In this document: positions 25,201-35,200 of the stretch, piece by piece
Layout: the number at the start of each line of letters is the position of its first letter
Position numbering within the stretch: position 1 is the first letter of the stretch
NCBI RefSeq assembly: GCF_964199755.1
Contig: NC_133898.1
Location: forward strand, 131,922,553 to 131,986,552
Direction: 5' to 3'
DNA length: 64,000 bases
Origin: Larus michahellis
Lineage: Eukaryota; Chordata; Aves; Charadriiformes; Laridae
Translations under genes and position numbers: made by a program
Notes under the pieces: generated by a model
The model's input: only the letters and a program-made list of their open reading frames with translations
Told to the model about the DNA's origin: nothing
The model's database searches: none

Positions 25201-25339
25201 GGGGCACAGCCCAGCCATCACTGCGCAGCCGCCCCCATGGCCACCCACGCGGCAGCCCCCAGCCCTGCCAGACCCACGGACGGAGCTGGTGAGGGCAGAT
25301 GGATGGGCCGCGGAGCCTGGTCCGTGATGGAGGGGGGGT

Positions 25340-25465
25340 CTGTAGGGGCTGTGCGGCACCGGGGCTGGTTGGGTTGGGTTTGGCGGCACAGCCATCACCG
25401 GGGACAGTTGTGGTGGGTTTGGCAGGACTGTCTGGCACCAGGGGTGATTGCGTTGGGTTTGGCAC
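25340..25465. repeat. Inverted block of the same minisatellite
   Basis: About three monomers of the 24540-25200 array appear here as reverse complement (GGTTGGGTTGGGTTTGGCGG, GTGGTGGGTTTGGCAGGACTG). The array and this block form an imperfect inverted pair. Confidence 0.8.
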
Positions 25466-25469
25466 CCCC

Positions 25470-26780
25470 GCCCAGCCGAGTAGAGGGTGGACAGGGTGAC
25501 CCCCCACCTGGCACAGCCAGGGATGGAGGGGCACTGCCAGCCCCAGAGCCCCTGGGCAGCAGCCGGACGGGGCGGACGCCCTGGCACCGCTGGCACTGGC
25601 ATCCCCCTGGCAACCCCCGGCTCCGTCTCCAGCCCCACAGAGCAGGGGGGTGGCCGGGCAGCCCCAGGAGCGGGGATGAGCAGAGACCCCCCCCTCCACA
25701 TGCACCAGCAGGCACGGGGGGGGCACAGGGAGCCAGGAGTGCCGGGGGAAGGGGGGCACCGGTGGGGCAGGAGGTGCAGGGACGGCATGCTGCCGTGCCG
25801 GGGGGACACACACGGAGGCAGGGTGGCGGTGGGGGGCCGGCTGGCAGCCCTCATCCCTGCAGGAATGCCTGCCCGGGGCGTGCGGCAGCGGCTGTGCCCG
25901 GGCCTGCCCGTGGCACCGGGGCTGCACCGGCTGCGGGCCCCGCGCCTGCGGGAACTGGGTGAGAGGGCACCGTCCCCGTTCCCCTCCCGTCCCCGCGCAG
26001 CTCCCGGCCAGGGTCCAAGGTCACCCCACCACATTCCACGGCGCAGACTAAACACGTCCCCGACGGCACCGCCGCCCAAGGCCCCGCACCCCGGGGGTCC
26101 CGGCCAGGGGCCCCCCTGCACCCCTGGGTGTCCCCAGGGCCCCTCCTGTCCCCTCGGGGGCGCTGCTGCCTCCAGCCCCGGTGTCCCCCCGTGTCCCCAT
26201 CCCCCGGTGACCCGCTGAGGCCCTGCCGCCCCCTCCCCCGAGGTCCCCATGTCCCCGTCCCAAAGCCCCCCCAGACTCACCGTCCCCGGGCTGTGTCCCT
26301 GCTCCCCTGTCCCCTGCCGTACCTCCCCGTCCCCTGGTGTCCCCGCTGACCCCAGCCCACTGCTCCTGTCCCCTCCTGTCCCCCGCCTTACGCTTCCACC
26401 TTCCCCGGTGTCCCCGGTGACCCTGCTCCCAGCCCTGCTGTCCCCGCTGTCCCCAGCCGGGGACCGGCCCCCCATTCCCTGAGGGTCCCTGCTGTCTCCA
26501 GTCCCCCGGTCCCTCCGGGTCCCCGCTGTCTCCGGTGCCCCCGGCCCCCCGGTCCCTTAAGGGTCCCTACTGCCCGGGGACCGGCCCCCAGGTTCCTCAG
26601 GGTCCCTGCTGTCCCCTCCCTGCCCGGCCCGCGCTGTCCCCACCGTCCCCGGCCCCCCAGTCTCCGATGGTCCCCGCTGTCCCCGGCCCCCCGCTCCCTC
26701 AGGGGCCCCGCTGCCCCCTGCCCGGCGCCCGCTGCCCCCAGCCCTCCGGTCCCTCAGGGTCCCCGCCGCCCCGGCGGGTG
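25470..26780. other. Intron/intergenic stretch, no gene seen
   Basis: GC-rich sequence with many GTCCCC and GGTGTCCCC words toward 26150-26780, a low-complexity CCCCGGTCCCT pattern. No conserved coding exon recognised. It is probably the first intron of SLC5A6. Confidence 0.5.
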
Positions 26781-26814
26781 TCGGTGACCTTGGCGGGGGC
26801 GGCCCCGCTGCGAC

Positions 26815-27134
26815 ACTCACGGGCGGCGGCGACCGGCGCGGCGGAGCCCGCGTGCGCCCCTGACAGCCGCCGGCGCGCCGCGATGACGCAGCGCCGCCCT
26901 CAGCCCGCGCGCCCCGATGGCGTCACGGGCGACCCCCCCCCCCCCCCCCCCCCCCCCCCCCGTGCCGGTCCGCCGCCCCGGGCAGGTCACCGCGCCCCGG
27001 CACCCCCCGCCCCGGGGGGGATGCGGCCCCCGGCCCCCCCCGGGCAGCGCCGGGCTGTGCGCTCCGCCGAGCCCGCCAGGGGGCGCCCCGGCGCCGGGGG
27101 GCGGTGCCGGAAGAGCCCGGGGCTCGGCGGGGCC
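26815..27134. promoter_or_regulatory. Probable bidirectional SLC5A6/ATRAID promoter
   Basis: CpG-rich 320 bp upstream of the ATRAID start codon. On the minus strand a donor-like CCGCC|CGTGAGT near 26819 could end an SLC5A6 5' UTR exon, joining the acceptor near 24327. The pair is head-to-head in human as well. A run of 29 C (26933-26961) sits in the middle. Confidence 0.5.
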
Positions 27135-29187
27135 ATGGGCGGCTTCGCGCTGCTGCTGCTGCTGCTGCTGGTGCCGCCCCGGGCCGCCGGCGGGGCGGCG
27201 GTGAGCGGCGGGGGTGTCCGGGGGTGCCCGGGAGGGGACGGGGGTCAGCGAGTGCCCTGTCGGGTGGGGGAGTTGGGGGTGCCCGGGGGATGCCTGGGGG
27301 TCGGGGGGGGGGGCTCCGGGATCGCGGGGTGCGGTGTCTGGGGATGCCGGGGGATCGGGGGGTGTCCGTGTCGCGGGGCTCCGGGACGGCCCGGGGATCA
27401 GCGAGTGGCCCGGTCGCGGGGGGAGGTCGGAGGGTGTCCGGATCGGGGGGGCTCCCGGGGGGTCGGGGGTGCCCGAGACCGGGGGGTGCCCGGGGGTCGG
27501 GGTGCACGGGTCGGGGGGCTCCCGCAGGGACCGCGGGTCAGCGAGCGCCCACTCGCGGGGGGGGTGTGGGGTGTCTGAGGCTGCCCGGATCGGGGGGGGG
27601 TCCGGGGGTGACAGGGGTGGCCCGGGGGTCGGGGATTGCCGGGGGTCGGAGGTGCCCAGGTCGGGGGGCTCCAGGGGGGGACTGGGGGCCAGCGAGTGCC
27701 TGGATCGGGGGGTTCTGGGAGTCAGGGGTGCGGGGGCTCGGGGGGTGCCCGGGTCGGGGGGGCTGGGGTCTGCCCGTGCCCCACCAACTCCCCCCCACCC
27801 AGGTGTGTGGGCTCTGCCCGGGGCCACTGCGGAACGGCTCCATCGTGGCCCAGTTCTGCGCATCCCGGGCCGGTACCGAGGGCGAGGGGCGCTGCTGCTG
27901 GGAACGGGGCGCCCCCCCCGAGCGTCTGCTGGGGTACGGGGTGGGACGGGCGGGAGGTGCATGGGGGCGGGGAGGGGTGCACTGGGGGGTGCTGGGGACG
28001 CAGAGAGTGTTGGGGGCCACATGGGTGGGGGGGGTACAGGGGGGTGCCTGGCACAGGGGGGTCACAGGGCGGCTGTTGGAGGACACGTGGGGGGCAGGGG
28101 AATGAAGGGCGTGGGTGGGGGGCCAGGCACGCTGCCGTCTCTCCCCTGACTGCTGCCCCCTCCCAGGCTGGACCTGAGCAACTGCTCCCTGCGCAGCCTC
28201 CCCCCGGGGCTGGCTGAGGCCACCGCCGCCATCGTCCTGTGAGTCCGTGTGCCCCCTCGTGCCCCCTCGAGGGGCCGGGCCCTGGGCAGGAAGAGGGGTC
28301 TGGAGGGGGGGTGTCTGGTGGGACAACCAGACCTGCCTCGCTGGGGCTGGTGCTGTTTGTGGGTGGGGGGCGACGGCGCCTGGTGTGCATTTGGTGTTTG
28401 CAGGGACCTGACGGAGAACCCCCTGACAGACCCCCCCAGCGGCTCCTTCCTGGGCTTCACCCTCCTGCAGCAACTGTGAGTACCGGGGTGGGGGACGGCG
28501 CGGTGCCGGTGCCGAGCTCTGCTCCCCGGTGCGGTGCCGGTGCACAGTGACGGTGCTGAGCTCCGCTCCCTGGTGTGGTGCCGGTGTGTGATGCCGAGCT
28601 CCGGTCCCCGGTGCGGTGCCGGTGCGCGGTGCCAGTGCTGAGCTCTGCTCCCCAGCGCGGTGCCGCTGCCCCTGGAGTGCCCAGGCGGGAGCAGCGCCTG
28701 GGAGGAGGTGACGACGAGCGGGAGCAGCCGGCTCTGCCAGGGCCAGAGGAACCCCTGCAACGGCTCCAGGGAGCTCGGTACGGCGGGGGATGGGACGCCC
28801 TGTCCCCAGCACTGGGGGGGGGTGGCAGGCGGGGGGCGACCCCGGTGTGGCCCTGTGACCCCCCACTCTGCTCCGCCAGCCTGGCCGTGCCCTGAGAACG
28901 CCGCCTGCGCCCCGGATGGCCCCGGCCTCATCCAGTGCCTCTGCGACAGCCCCTTCCACGGCTACAAGTGCCTGCGTGAGGTGAGCGTCTGCCAGACGGG
29001 ACCCCTCCCTCACCGAGTGACCCCCAGCCGGAGCAGCGTGGGGGGTTGGGGGGCAGAACCGCTCACTGCTGCTTCCTCGCAGGGCACCTTCCCTGTGCTG
29101 CTCTTCTGCGGGGTCCTGGGAACCATCACCCTGTCCCTGTCCCTCCTGCTCTGGGGCACCCAGCGACGGAAAGCCAAGACACCCTGA
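27135..29187 (+). CDS. ATRAID: All-trans retinoic acid-induced differentiation factor
   Basis: Type I membrane glycoprotein of the secretory/lysosomal route. In mammals it is linked to bone-cell differentiation and nitrogen-bisphosphonate sensitivity via SLC37A3. Exons: 27135-27200, 27803-27933, 28167-28238, 28404-28475, 28656-28777, 28880-28980 and 29083-29187; 222 aa (human 229). Signal peptide MGGFALLLLLLLVPPRAAGG, then a Cys-rich segment (VCGLCPGPLRNGSIVAQFC), leucine-rich-like LDLSNCSLRSLPPG and DLTENPL, then NPCNGSRELAWPCPENAAC and the EGF-like DGPGLIQCLCDSPFHGYKC. One transmembrane helix (LLFCGVLGTITLSLSLLLW) ends in QRRKAKTP, nearly the human tail. Glycosylation sequons NGS and NCS are visible. 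Confidence 0.96.
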
Positions 29188-29301
29188 GAAGGGAGGGGGG
29201 GTCTGCGCCAGCGCCTCTGCTGAGCAGGGGGCTCTGGGGGCTGCGTGTCCCAAGGGGCTGTGTGTCCCGGGGGCCAGTTCGCTACGTGGGGGCTGGGGAT
29301 G

Positions 29302-29307
29302 AATAAA
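29302..29307 (+). terminator. ATRAID: ATRAID polyadenylation signal
   Basis: AATAAA 115 nt after the ATRAID stop codon. Confidence 0.85.
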
Positions 29308-29309
29308 GC

Positions 29310-30100
29310 CCGCAGCATCCTGTCCGTGTATCTGTCCGACTCCCTCCCACAGAGACAGGGTGCCGGCGGGGGGGATGCAGGACCCTCCAAGCTGCTCTGG
29401 GGAGCCGGCCTGGGGGGCTGGGGGCGCCTCCTTCCCCCACCCGCGCTGCAGGGGAAGAGCAGCCCCTGCCCCTGGGAGCCCCGGCCCGAAACAGCACAGT
29501 GCGGGGGGGTGGGATGGGGCAAATGCGGTGTGGGGCCGGGGTCAGGCAGATCAAACACGGTGAGGGGTGACAGGAGACCCCCACGACATGACACCACCTG
29601 CTGCGGTGAACGCGGGCACTGCACAGGGTGGGATGCGGGGTGCGGGACGCAGCGTGGGGCTGGGGCGCGAGTGGGGCTCACCGGTATGACGACAGAGACG
29701 GAGGTGGCGGGTGAGGGGACGATGCCGGTGTTGTCTCGGTCTCAGCACTGGCCGACCCAGACCTCGCGGTGGGAACAGAACATCCAGAGCCAGGAGGAAG
29801 GAAGGGACGGGCCCGGTGTCCCCCTGTGGTGCTGTCAGGAAGGTGAGAGAGGAGCCAGGGACCACGGGGGGTCCACGTTGTCCAAAACAATAATCGGAAC
29901 TGTGCAGTACTGGGCAAATAAAAACACATCGCCGTCTGCGAACAGGTTGTTTTATTTCCTGCTGCGATGGATCCAGAGCTCCGTCACCATCGAGTCGCAC
30001 ACCCGGCACCCCGCGGCCCTGCCCGACGCCGGGGGTGGAAGCTCCCGGACGGAAGGCGACAATGCTACGGCTGCGCCAACGGAGGACCGGAAGCTCTTTC
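29310..30100. other. Intergenic spacer, no gene seen
   Basis: About 0.8 kb between ATRAID and the first U1 gene. Composition falls toward normal GC near 29880-29960 (an AATAAAAACACATCG stretch). No conserved coding exon or repeat family recognised. Confidence 0.5.
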
Positions 30101-30101
30101 A

Positions 30102-30113
30102 TCTGCCTTTAAC
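30102..30113 (-). terminator. snRNA 3' box of U1 copy 1
   Basis: On the minus strand GTTAAAGGCAGA, which fits the GTTTN0-3AAARNNAGA 3'-box consensus, 9 nt past the RNA end. It directs 3' end formation by Integrator. Confidence 0.75.
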
Positions 30114-30122
30114 CAGAATAAC

Positions 30123-30286
30123 CAGGGGAGAGCGCGAACGCAGTCCCCCACTACCACAAATTATGCAGTCGAGTTTCCCGCATTTGGGGAAATCGCAGGG
30201 GTCAGCACACCCGGAGTGCAGGGGATGAGCCTCACCCTGGGAAAACCACCTACCTGATCATGGTGTCTCCCCTGCCAGGTAAGTAT
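30123..30286 (-). ncRNA. RNU1: U1 spliceosomal snRNA, copy 1
   Basis: 164 nt, the full vertebrate U1 length. Starts ATACTTACCTGGCAGGGGAG (5' splice-site pairing element) and ends CGCGCTCTCCCCTG. Includes stem-loop I (GATCAGGTAGGTGG here), the stem II-III phrases, the Sm site AATTTGTGG and the terminal stem. It differs from copies 2 and 3 at two positions, both C to T in RNA sense. The shared 5' flank carries an octamer-like element and there is a good 3' box, so it may be active. Confidence 0.95.
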
Positions 30287-30530
30287 GACTCCACCCACCA
30301 CACAACACCCCCCGCACCACGCCGCACGCACACACACCGCACGACGACAACCCCCGCGACACCCCGTGCCCCCCCAAACCACGCCGCGTCTCGCGCCCCC
30401 AACCTCGGCCCGGGCCTCACCCGCGCAGCGCCCGCCTTCCCCCGCGGACGGCGGCGGCGCGGCGGGAACGGCTCCCGTCATGCATGGCGGCGGCATCTCA
30501 TCTGCATGGACACGCCCCCGCCCGCCAGGC
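30287..30530. repeat. U1 5'-flank duplication (also 33906-34150 and 35815-36055)
   Basis: About 240 bp upstream of each U1 gene are nearly identical in the three copies. They include the CA-rich segment, the CGGCGGCGGC stretch and the octamer-like site. The duplicated unit is therefore gene plus promoter, about 400 bp. I could not point to a definite PSE near -55. Confidence 0.85.
30500..30507 (-). promoter_or_regulatory. Octamer-like distal element of U1 copy 1
   Basis: ATGCAGAT on the minus strand, one base from the octamer ATGCAAAT, 214-221 nt upstream of the U1 start. This is the usual DSE position. The same word sits at a matching distance in all three copies. Confidence 0.6.
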
Positions 30531-31005
30531 CACGCCTCGCCGCGCCACGCGCGGTCCTAGCGCCCGGGCAGCGCCACCGAAGACGGGCCTCTGCTGTGTT
30601 CACAACCGCCTGCTGACTAAAGCCGCGTTTGTTTCCTGCGGACCCGCTCCCTGCGTGAGAAAACAGCTCATCACCGACCTTCTCACCGTGCGACAAAACA
30701 GTCACCGAGCTGGTGTCACACACAGTGACAATGAGGAGACAGCCAGGAGTCGCTCATCCCCAAGGATGGCGTCACGAGAAGCACTTAATCGCTCCAAGGT
30801 TCTTTTCTCTGTCAAGTATGTGCTCCCGCACCCGCTGGGACAGAGCTGCGGCTGCTTCAAGGAACATCCTCATCGTCCTCAAGGGGTTGGCAAACTTACA
30901 GTAAACTTGGACTGTCCTGAGGCGACTCAATTCCTGAAAAGGATGAGGTGAGGAAGGGTCTCCTCACCCACACGACCGCCGAGAAGCTCACACCTGCGCA
31001 GAAGT

Positions 31006-31324
31006 GTGTTGCCGACGCAGCAAAACTTAATACGCGGGTGCAAAAACGCTATTTGGTCGTCCTAATGAATACGTAGGCCCAGGTGGAGTTACGTGTTGGG
31101 CAGGCGGAATTAGGAGAACCTTCTGTGTATAAATAATGGGTGAATATCCGCGGTGAGCTGGGCTAGATTTGTGGGTTTTCCCCCCGGCGCCCGACGTCGA
31201 ATAAAGCAATGTCTCCTCTGTCACGTCCCACTCCCAGGGAAGAGGGGGGTCAGTGACTTCAGCTTCGCAAATCCCCAACGGCGCAGACTGAGGTGAGATA
31301 AATCTCTGGCTCCGTATAGAAACA
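31006..31324 (+). mobile_element. Possible LTR-like fossil
   Basis: A TATA-like word (TATAAATAATGG near 31129) is followed about 70 bp later by AATAAA, in a less GC-rich patch. This is the order of promoter and polyadenylation parts in a retroviral LTR. Family and boundaries are uncertain, and age looks old. It could equally be unrelated non-coding DNA. Confidence 0.25.
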
Positions 31325-31505
31325 TTTATTTCCTTCCCAAAATGGTTAGTGTAGGTCTTAACAAGTCCACGGTAATCGGTTAGGTGTATGACAAAGGACG
31401 GCACGTGGTGAGGTATGGGTTGTGTTACTAACGGCAGGCACAGGACAACTATGGCAAGCGGTACTTAAGGTCGTACTTAAGGTCGTTAGTTAACAACTCT
31501 AACCA

Positions 31506-32171
31506 TTACTTAACAATTCTAAGAGAAAAGAGAAACTGAGGGATAGAGACAGGAAAAGACCGAGAAAAAGACAGAGCTAAAGAGATCACCAGTCCTGGTT
31601 CCAGCATCTTTTTCAGGGAATCTTCCCAGGCACAATCTTCTTCTTTCTTGGAAAAATCTTCCCAGGTACGGTCTTCTTTCTTGGGAGGAATCTTCCCAGG
31701 TACAGTCTTCTTTCTTGGGAGGAATCTTCCCAGGTACGGTCTTCTTTCTTGGGAGGAATCTTCCCAGGTACGGTCTTCTTTCTTGGGAGGAATCTTCCCA
31801 GGCACTATCTTCTTCTTTTCTTTCTTCTTTGTTCCCCTCCAGGGGCACTTGTTTTCCCCTTTTCCGTTTGCTGAATTAGCACAGTCCACCCCCCTTGCCA
31901 AGGACAGCCTTGGCTCGGGTTTCTCCCTTCTCCCAGGTGACATGGAGCATGATTTGGGTGGGAGAGGAGTGCCGTAGTCATACGTGTTTAGCATGGTCTC
32001 TGTAATCTTCATTAGCGTATGCAGGGTATGTGCTTTCATATGCATTTCACGGATAATGAAGCAAAGGTCACTCATTGGACACGACGGCCTTGAGAACAGA
32101 GAACTAGCGCGCTCAGCACACGAGTGGCAGAACTGTCCTGTCTCCACAAGTTCTCCCACGCTTTCAGGCAC
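31506..32171 (-). other. Unrecognised 221-codon open frame over the 34-bp repeat
   Basis: The frame begins MPESVGELVETGQFCHSCAE and becomes Lys/Glu-rich (KKEKKKIVPGKIPPKKED), cycling through all three phases of the 34-bp repeat. It is longer than most chance frames in this less GC-rich patch. However, nothing in it matches a family I know, and no splice or promoter context is convincing. It could derive from an old element. I do not call it a gene. Confidence 0.2.
31615..31825. repeat. 34-bp tandem repeat
   Basis: About six copies of a 34-bp unit (AATCTTCCCAGGTACGGTC then TTCTTTCTTGGGAGG). Landmark TACGGTC/TACAGTC starts at 31667, 31701, 31735 and 31769, and CACTATC at 31803. It is read through by a 221-codon minus-strand open frame (31506-32171) that I do not recognise. 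Confidence 0.93.
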
Positions 32172-32536
32172 CAGAAGCGTGAGCCGTGTCGGTTCTTTGG
32201 AGGCCAGGCCTGCATTATTTATTGCCTTGTGAGTGTTTGAGGCGTCCCATCGAAGGCTTGGAGGGCCTCCTGCCCCTCCCCAGGGAATTTGCAGTCCGTC
32301 CCTCGCATCTCTCTGAACTGCTTTTGGTTTCGAGAGCTTTTATTCCAGGGAACAGCTGTGGCGGCCGGGGCGCACGCGGCGGGTAAAGACCCCCGATTCG
32401 GGACAACAACCGCGGCGCTGGCCGAGGGGCTGCCACGGCTCCGCACCGCGGGGCCGGTCCCCATCAGCCCGAGGGTCCTGGCTGGGGGTGGGACAGCAGC
32501 GACACCGTGAAGCGAAAAACGCCGAAGGTCGGAGTG

Positions 32537-33228
32537 TCAGAGCCCAAAGTGAGCTTTAGCTGCACTCACGGCCAGACGAGGGCAGAGCAGGGGTGTCTCT
32601 CCCCAGCCGACCACCTCGAGTACGTGCTGACGGCTGTACGCGACACTGCATCAGGCGTCGCTGCAACCAGTGAGGAAAGGCCGCGTGCGCATCCCCACGG
32701 ATAACGAGGGTGTGCCCTGGAATCTCTCCAGCATCAGCTAACGACAAGAACTCCTCGTCAAGGCGGGCGAGCGTCGTGTCATTCCCCAGGAGGCCCATCG
32801 AGCACCAGGACCCCGAGGACGGTCCCAATCTGCGCGTGCGGAGAAGTTCAGCCCCCTCGGCGGGAAAGCGAAAGTTCTCCGTGTCCCCAAGCGGAACCAC
32901 TTTCGCCATAACACTCAAATCACGGCCCCGGGTCCCACCGCCCCTCGCCCGGGTGCAGCCCCTGCCCTGGAGCGTGCGTGGGAGCTGTGACCTGGTGGCG
33001 TCAACCGCACGGAAATCCCTGACCCAGCACGTACGGGCGGCAGGTGCCAATATTATAACCGCGTTGGGAAACGCGTATAAAACCCCGCGGGGAGTTCTGG
33101 CGGGGGGGTGCGGCGGGAGGAGAGACCCCCCCGGGCACCCAGCACCATAAATAAGCTGATGCCGGGTTTTCTAAACTACCAACCTGGTTTGGAGAGCGAG
33201 AGTTGCCGTACGGATGGCGGTAACGGCA
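32537..33228 (+). mobile_element. Probable solo-LTR fossil of an avian endogenous retrovirus
   Basis: About 690 bp from TGTCAGAGCCC to GCGGTAACGGCA. It has a TATA box (GCGTATAAAACCCC near 33073), a polyadenylation-like CATAAATAAG near 33147, and an end phrase CTGGTTTGGAGAGCGAG that I associate with avian ERV LTRs. It looks like a lone, old LTR with no internal region beside it. Family (ERVL-like suspected) and exact ends are uncertain. Confidence 0.45.
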
Positions 33229-33718
33229 GCGCCGCGGGGAACGCGCGGGGCCCGAGGAAGCCGGGGGGCGGGAGGTGGTCATCCACGCGCGGGCTGACGG
33301 GAGACCCCCCGCCGTGACGAGGCCGAGCACGGGCACGCGTGGGCCCTGCCTCCTTCGCCGCGGGGGCTGTAACGGGTCTGTCACCGCCGGGGCCGGTCTG
33401 GGCCCGTTGTGGGGTGTCCGGGCCCTGCCGCCCCCGCAGGGCTGGGACCCGCCGTGGGCCCCCGTGTGCAGGAGGCGGCCACGGAGCGCTGGGGCCACGG
33501 CGTCAGGGACCAGGCGCTCCTGCGCCCCGACACGGACCGTAGTCCCTGACTGCGGGACGGGGGGAGACGGCGCCGGGTCAAGGCCCTTCCCTTCCCCCGG
33601 CTCGCACCGACCCACCGCGGGCACCGCGGTCTGCGGGAGCCCAGACACGCCGCGGCCGGGGCGGGGAACACGCAGCAGGACAACAGCAGCGCCCAACACC
33701 CGACCCTCCCTCGCCTCT

Positions 33719-33732
33719 CGCTGTCTTTGCAC
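33719..33732 (-). terminator. snRNA 3' box of U1 copy 2
   Basis: On the minus strand GTGCAAAGACAGCG, a weaker fit to the 3'-box consensus than copy 1, starting 10 nt past the RNA end. Confidence 0.55.
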
Positions 33733-33741
33733 CACCAGCAC

Positions 33742-33905
33742 CAGGGGAGAGCGCGAACGCAGTCCCCCACTACCACAAATTATGCAGTCGAGTTTCCCGC
33801 ATTTGGGGAAATCGCAGGGGTCAGCACACCCGGAGTGCAGGGGATGAGCCTCGCCCTGGGAAAACCACCTGCCTGATCATGGTGTCTCCCCTGCCAGGTA
33901 AGTAT
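33742..33905 (-). ncRNA. RNU1: U1 spliceosomal snRNA, copy 2
   Basis: Full 164-nt U1, identical by eye to copy 3 and two bases from copy 1. The 5' splice-site pairing segment (ACTTACCTG), Sm site (AATTTGTGG) and terminal stem are intact. Its promoter flank faces that of copy 3 head to head. The octamer-like site is at 34122-34129. Confidence 0.97.
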
Positions 33906-34121
33906 GACTCCACCCCACACACAACACCCCCCGCACCACGCCGCACGCACACACACCGCACGACGACAACCCCCGCGACACCCCGTGCCCCCCCAAACCA
34001 CGCCGCGTCTCGCGCCCCCAACCTCGGCCCGGGCCTCACCCGCGCAGCGCCCGCCTTCCCCCGCGGACGGCGGCGGCGGCGCGGCGGAAACGGCTCCCGT
34101 CATGCGTGGCGGCGGCATCTC

Positions 34122-34129
34122 ATCTGCAT
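34122..34129 (-). promoter_or_regulatory. Octamer-like distal element of U1 copy 2
   Basis: ATGCAGAT on the minus strand about 217-224 nt upstream of the RNA start, matching copies 1 and 3. Confidence 0.6.
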
Positions 34130-34149
34130 GGACACGCCCCCTCCAGGAA

Positions 34150-34560
34150 GGCCCCGCCCCATCCCGTCGGAGCTGCTCTGCGGGCGGGGCGGGGCCAGGC
34201 TGGACGGAGGCCCCGCCCCCTCCCGGCGCGCGGCCGGTAGTTCCCGGGCAGCGACGCCCCGCGCCCGGAGCGTCTCCGGCCCCGCCGCGCTGCTGCCGGG
34301 GGCGCTGCCCCGGGCCCGCCCGCACCGGCACGGACCGAGACCGCTCCGGCCTGCGGGCGCCGCGGCTCGGCGGTACCGGGGCTCGTCTCCCCGCGGCCGG
34401 ACCCCGGAACGGCGGCACCGCAGCCCCCCCGCCCCCTCCCGCGGCAGCCGGCGCGAGCGCGTCGGGGAAGTCCCGGCCGTGGCGCCGGTGGCCGTGAGTC
34501 CCGGTGGCGAGAGCCCCGGGAGCCGGCGGGAGGGGCCCGTCTGCGCCCGGGAAGGGCTCG
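34150..34560. promoter_or_regulatory. CpG-rich block, possible promoter
   Basis: About 400 bp dense in CG dinucleotides with GGGGCGGGG boxes near 34185. On the plus strand a donor-like GGCC|GTGAGTCC occurs near 34492, so a non-coding first exon is possible. No coding sequence recognised. Confidence 0.35.
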
Positions 34561-34744
34561 GGGCGTCGGCGCGGCTGAACTGGCCACAGGGACCCGAAAT
34601 GGTCCTCGGCTCTGGGAAAATGGCAAAGATCCGCCTGGGAGCTGTTGGCGGGCAGTTAGAGACAGATGCCGCCACCAGGGACGGCCAACACGGGTCACAA
34701 AGGGACAGTCCCGTCTCACCGGTTTGATCGCCTACAATAAGGTC

Positions 34745-35200
34745 CCCCCCGGGGGTGACGGGACGGCGGTGGGTGCAGTTTTTCTGTAGCTGGCGAGGGG
34801 CTGGGAGGCCCGTCCTCTGGGGGCGGCCGAGGGCTCGGGGCTGGAGAGAAGGGGGCCGAGGGGCCACCTCATGGCTCCCTGCAGCCCCCTGAGGAGGGAC
34901 GTGGAGAGGGAGGTGCCGAGCTCTTCTCCTGGCACCCGGGGACAGGGCGCCTGGGAACGGCTCAAAGCTGCGCCCGGGGAGGCTCAGGCTGGACACGACG
35001 AGGCATCTCTGTACCAAGAGGGTGGTCAGACCCTGGCACGGGCTTCTGGAGAGGTGGTCGATGCCCCGAGCGGGGCAGAGCTGGAGAGGCATTTGGGCGA
35101 TGCCCTTAATGCCGTGCGTTAGCATGGGGTCAGCCGTGAAGGGGTCGGGCGGTGGGACCAGATGGTTCCTGGAGGTCCCTTACAGCTGAACTACCGCCCC
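34745..35200 (+). mobile_element. Degraded CR1 LINE 3' fragment
   Basis: CR1 tail phrases in the normal order: CCTGAGGAGGGACGTGG, GAGGCTCAGGCTGGACACGA, AGAGGGTGGTCAGACCCTGG and GACCAGATGGTTCCTGGAGG. It is more diverged than the copy at 14868 and lacks a clear terminal motif. It lies between U1 copies 2 and 3. Confidence 0.82.

Noticed and set aside
25850-25960. Possible exon around GGGAACTGGGTGAGAGG
   Set aside because: It has an acceptor-like and donor-like pair and an Arg/Pro-rich frame, but no conserved content and no partner exon.
31166-31200. GGCGCCCGACGTCG as a retroviral primer binding site
   Set aside because: It lacks the leading TGG and does not follow a CA LTR end. The likeness to a Lys-tRNA site is partial and could be chance.
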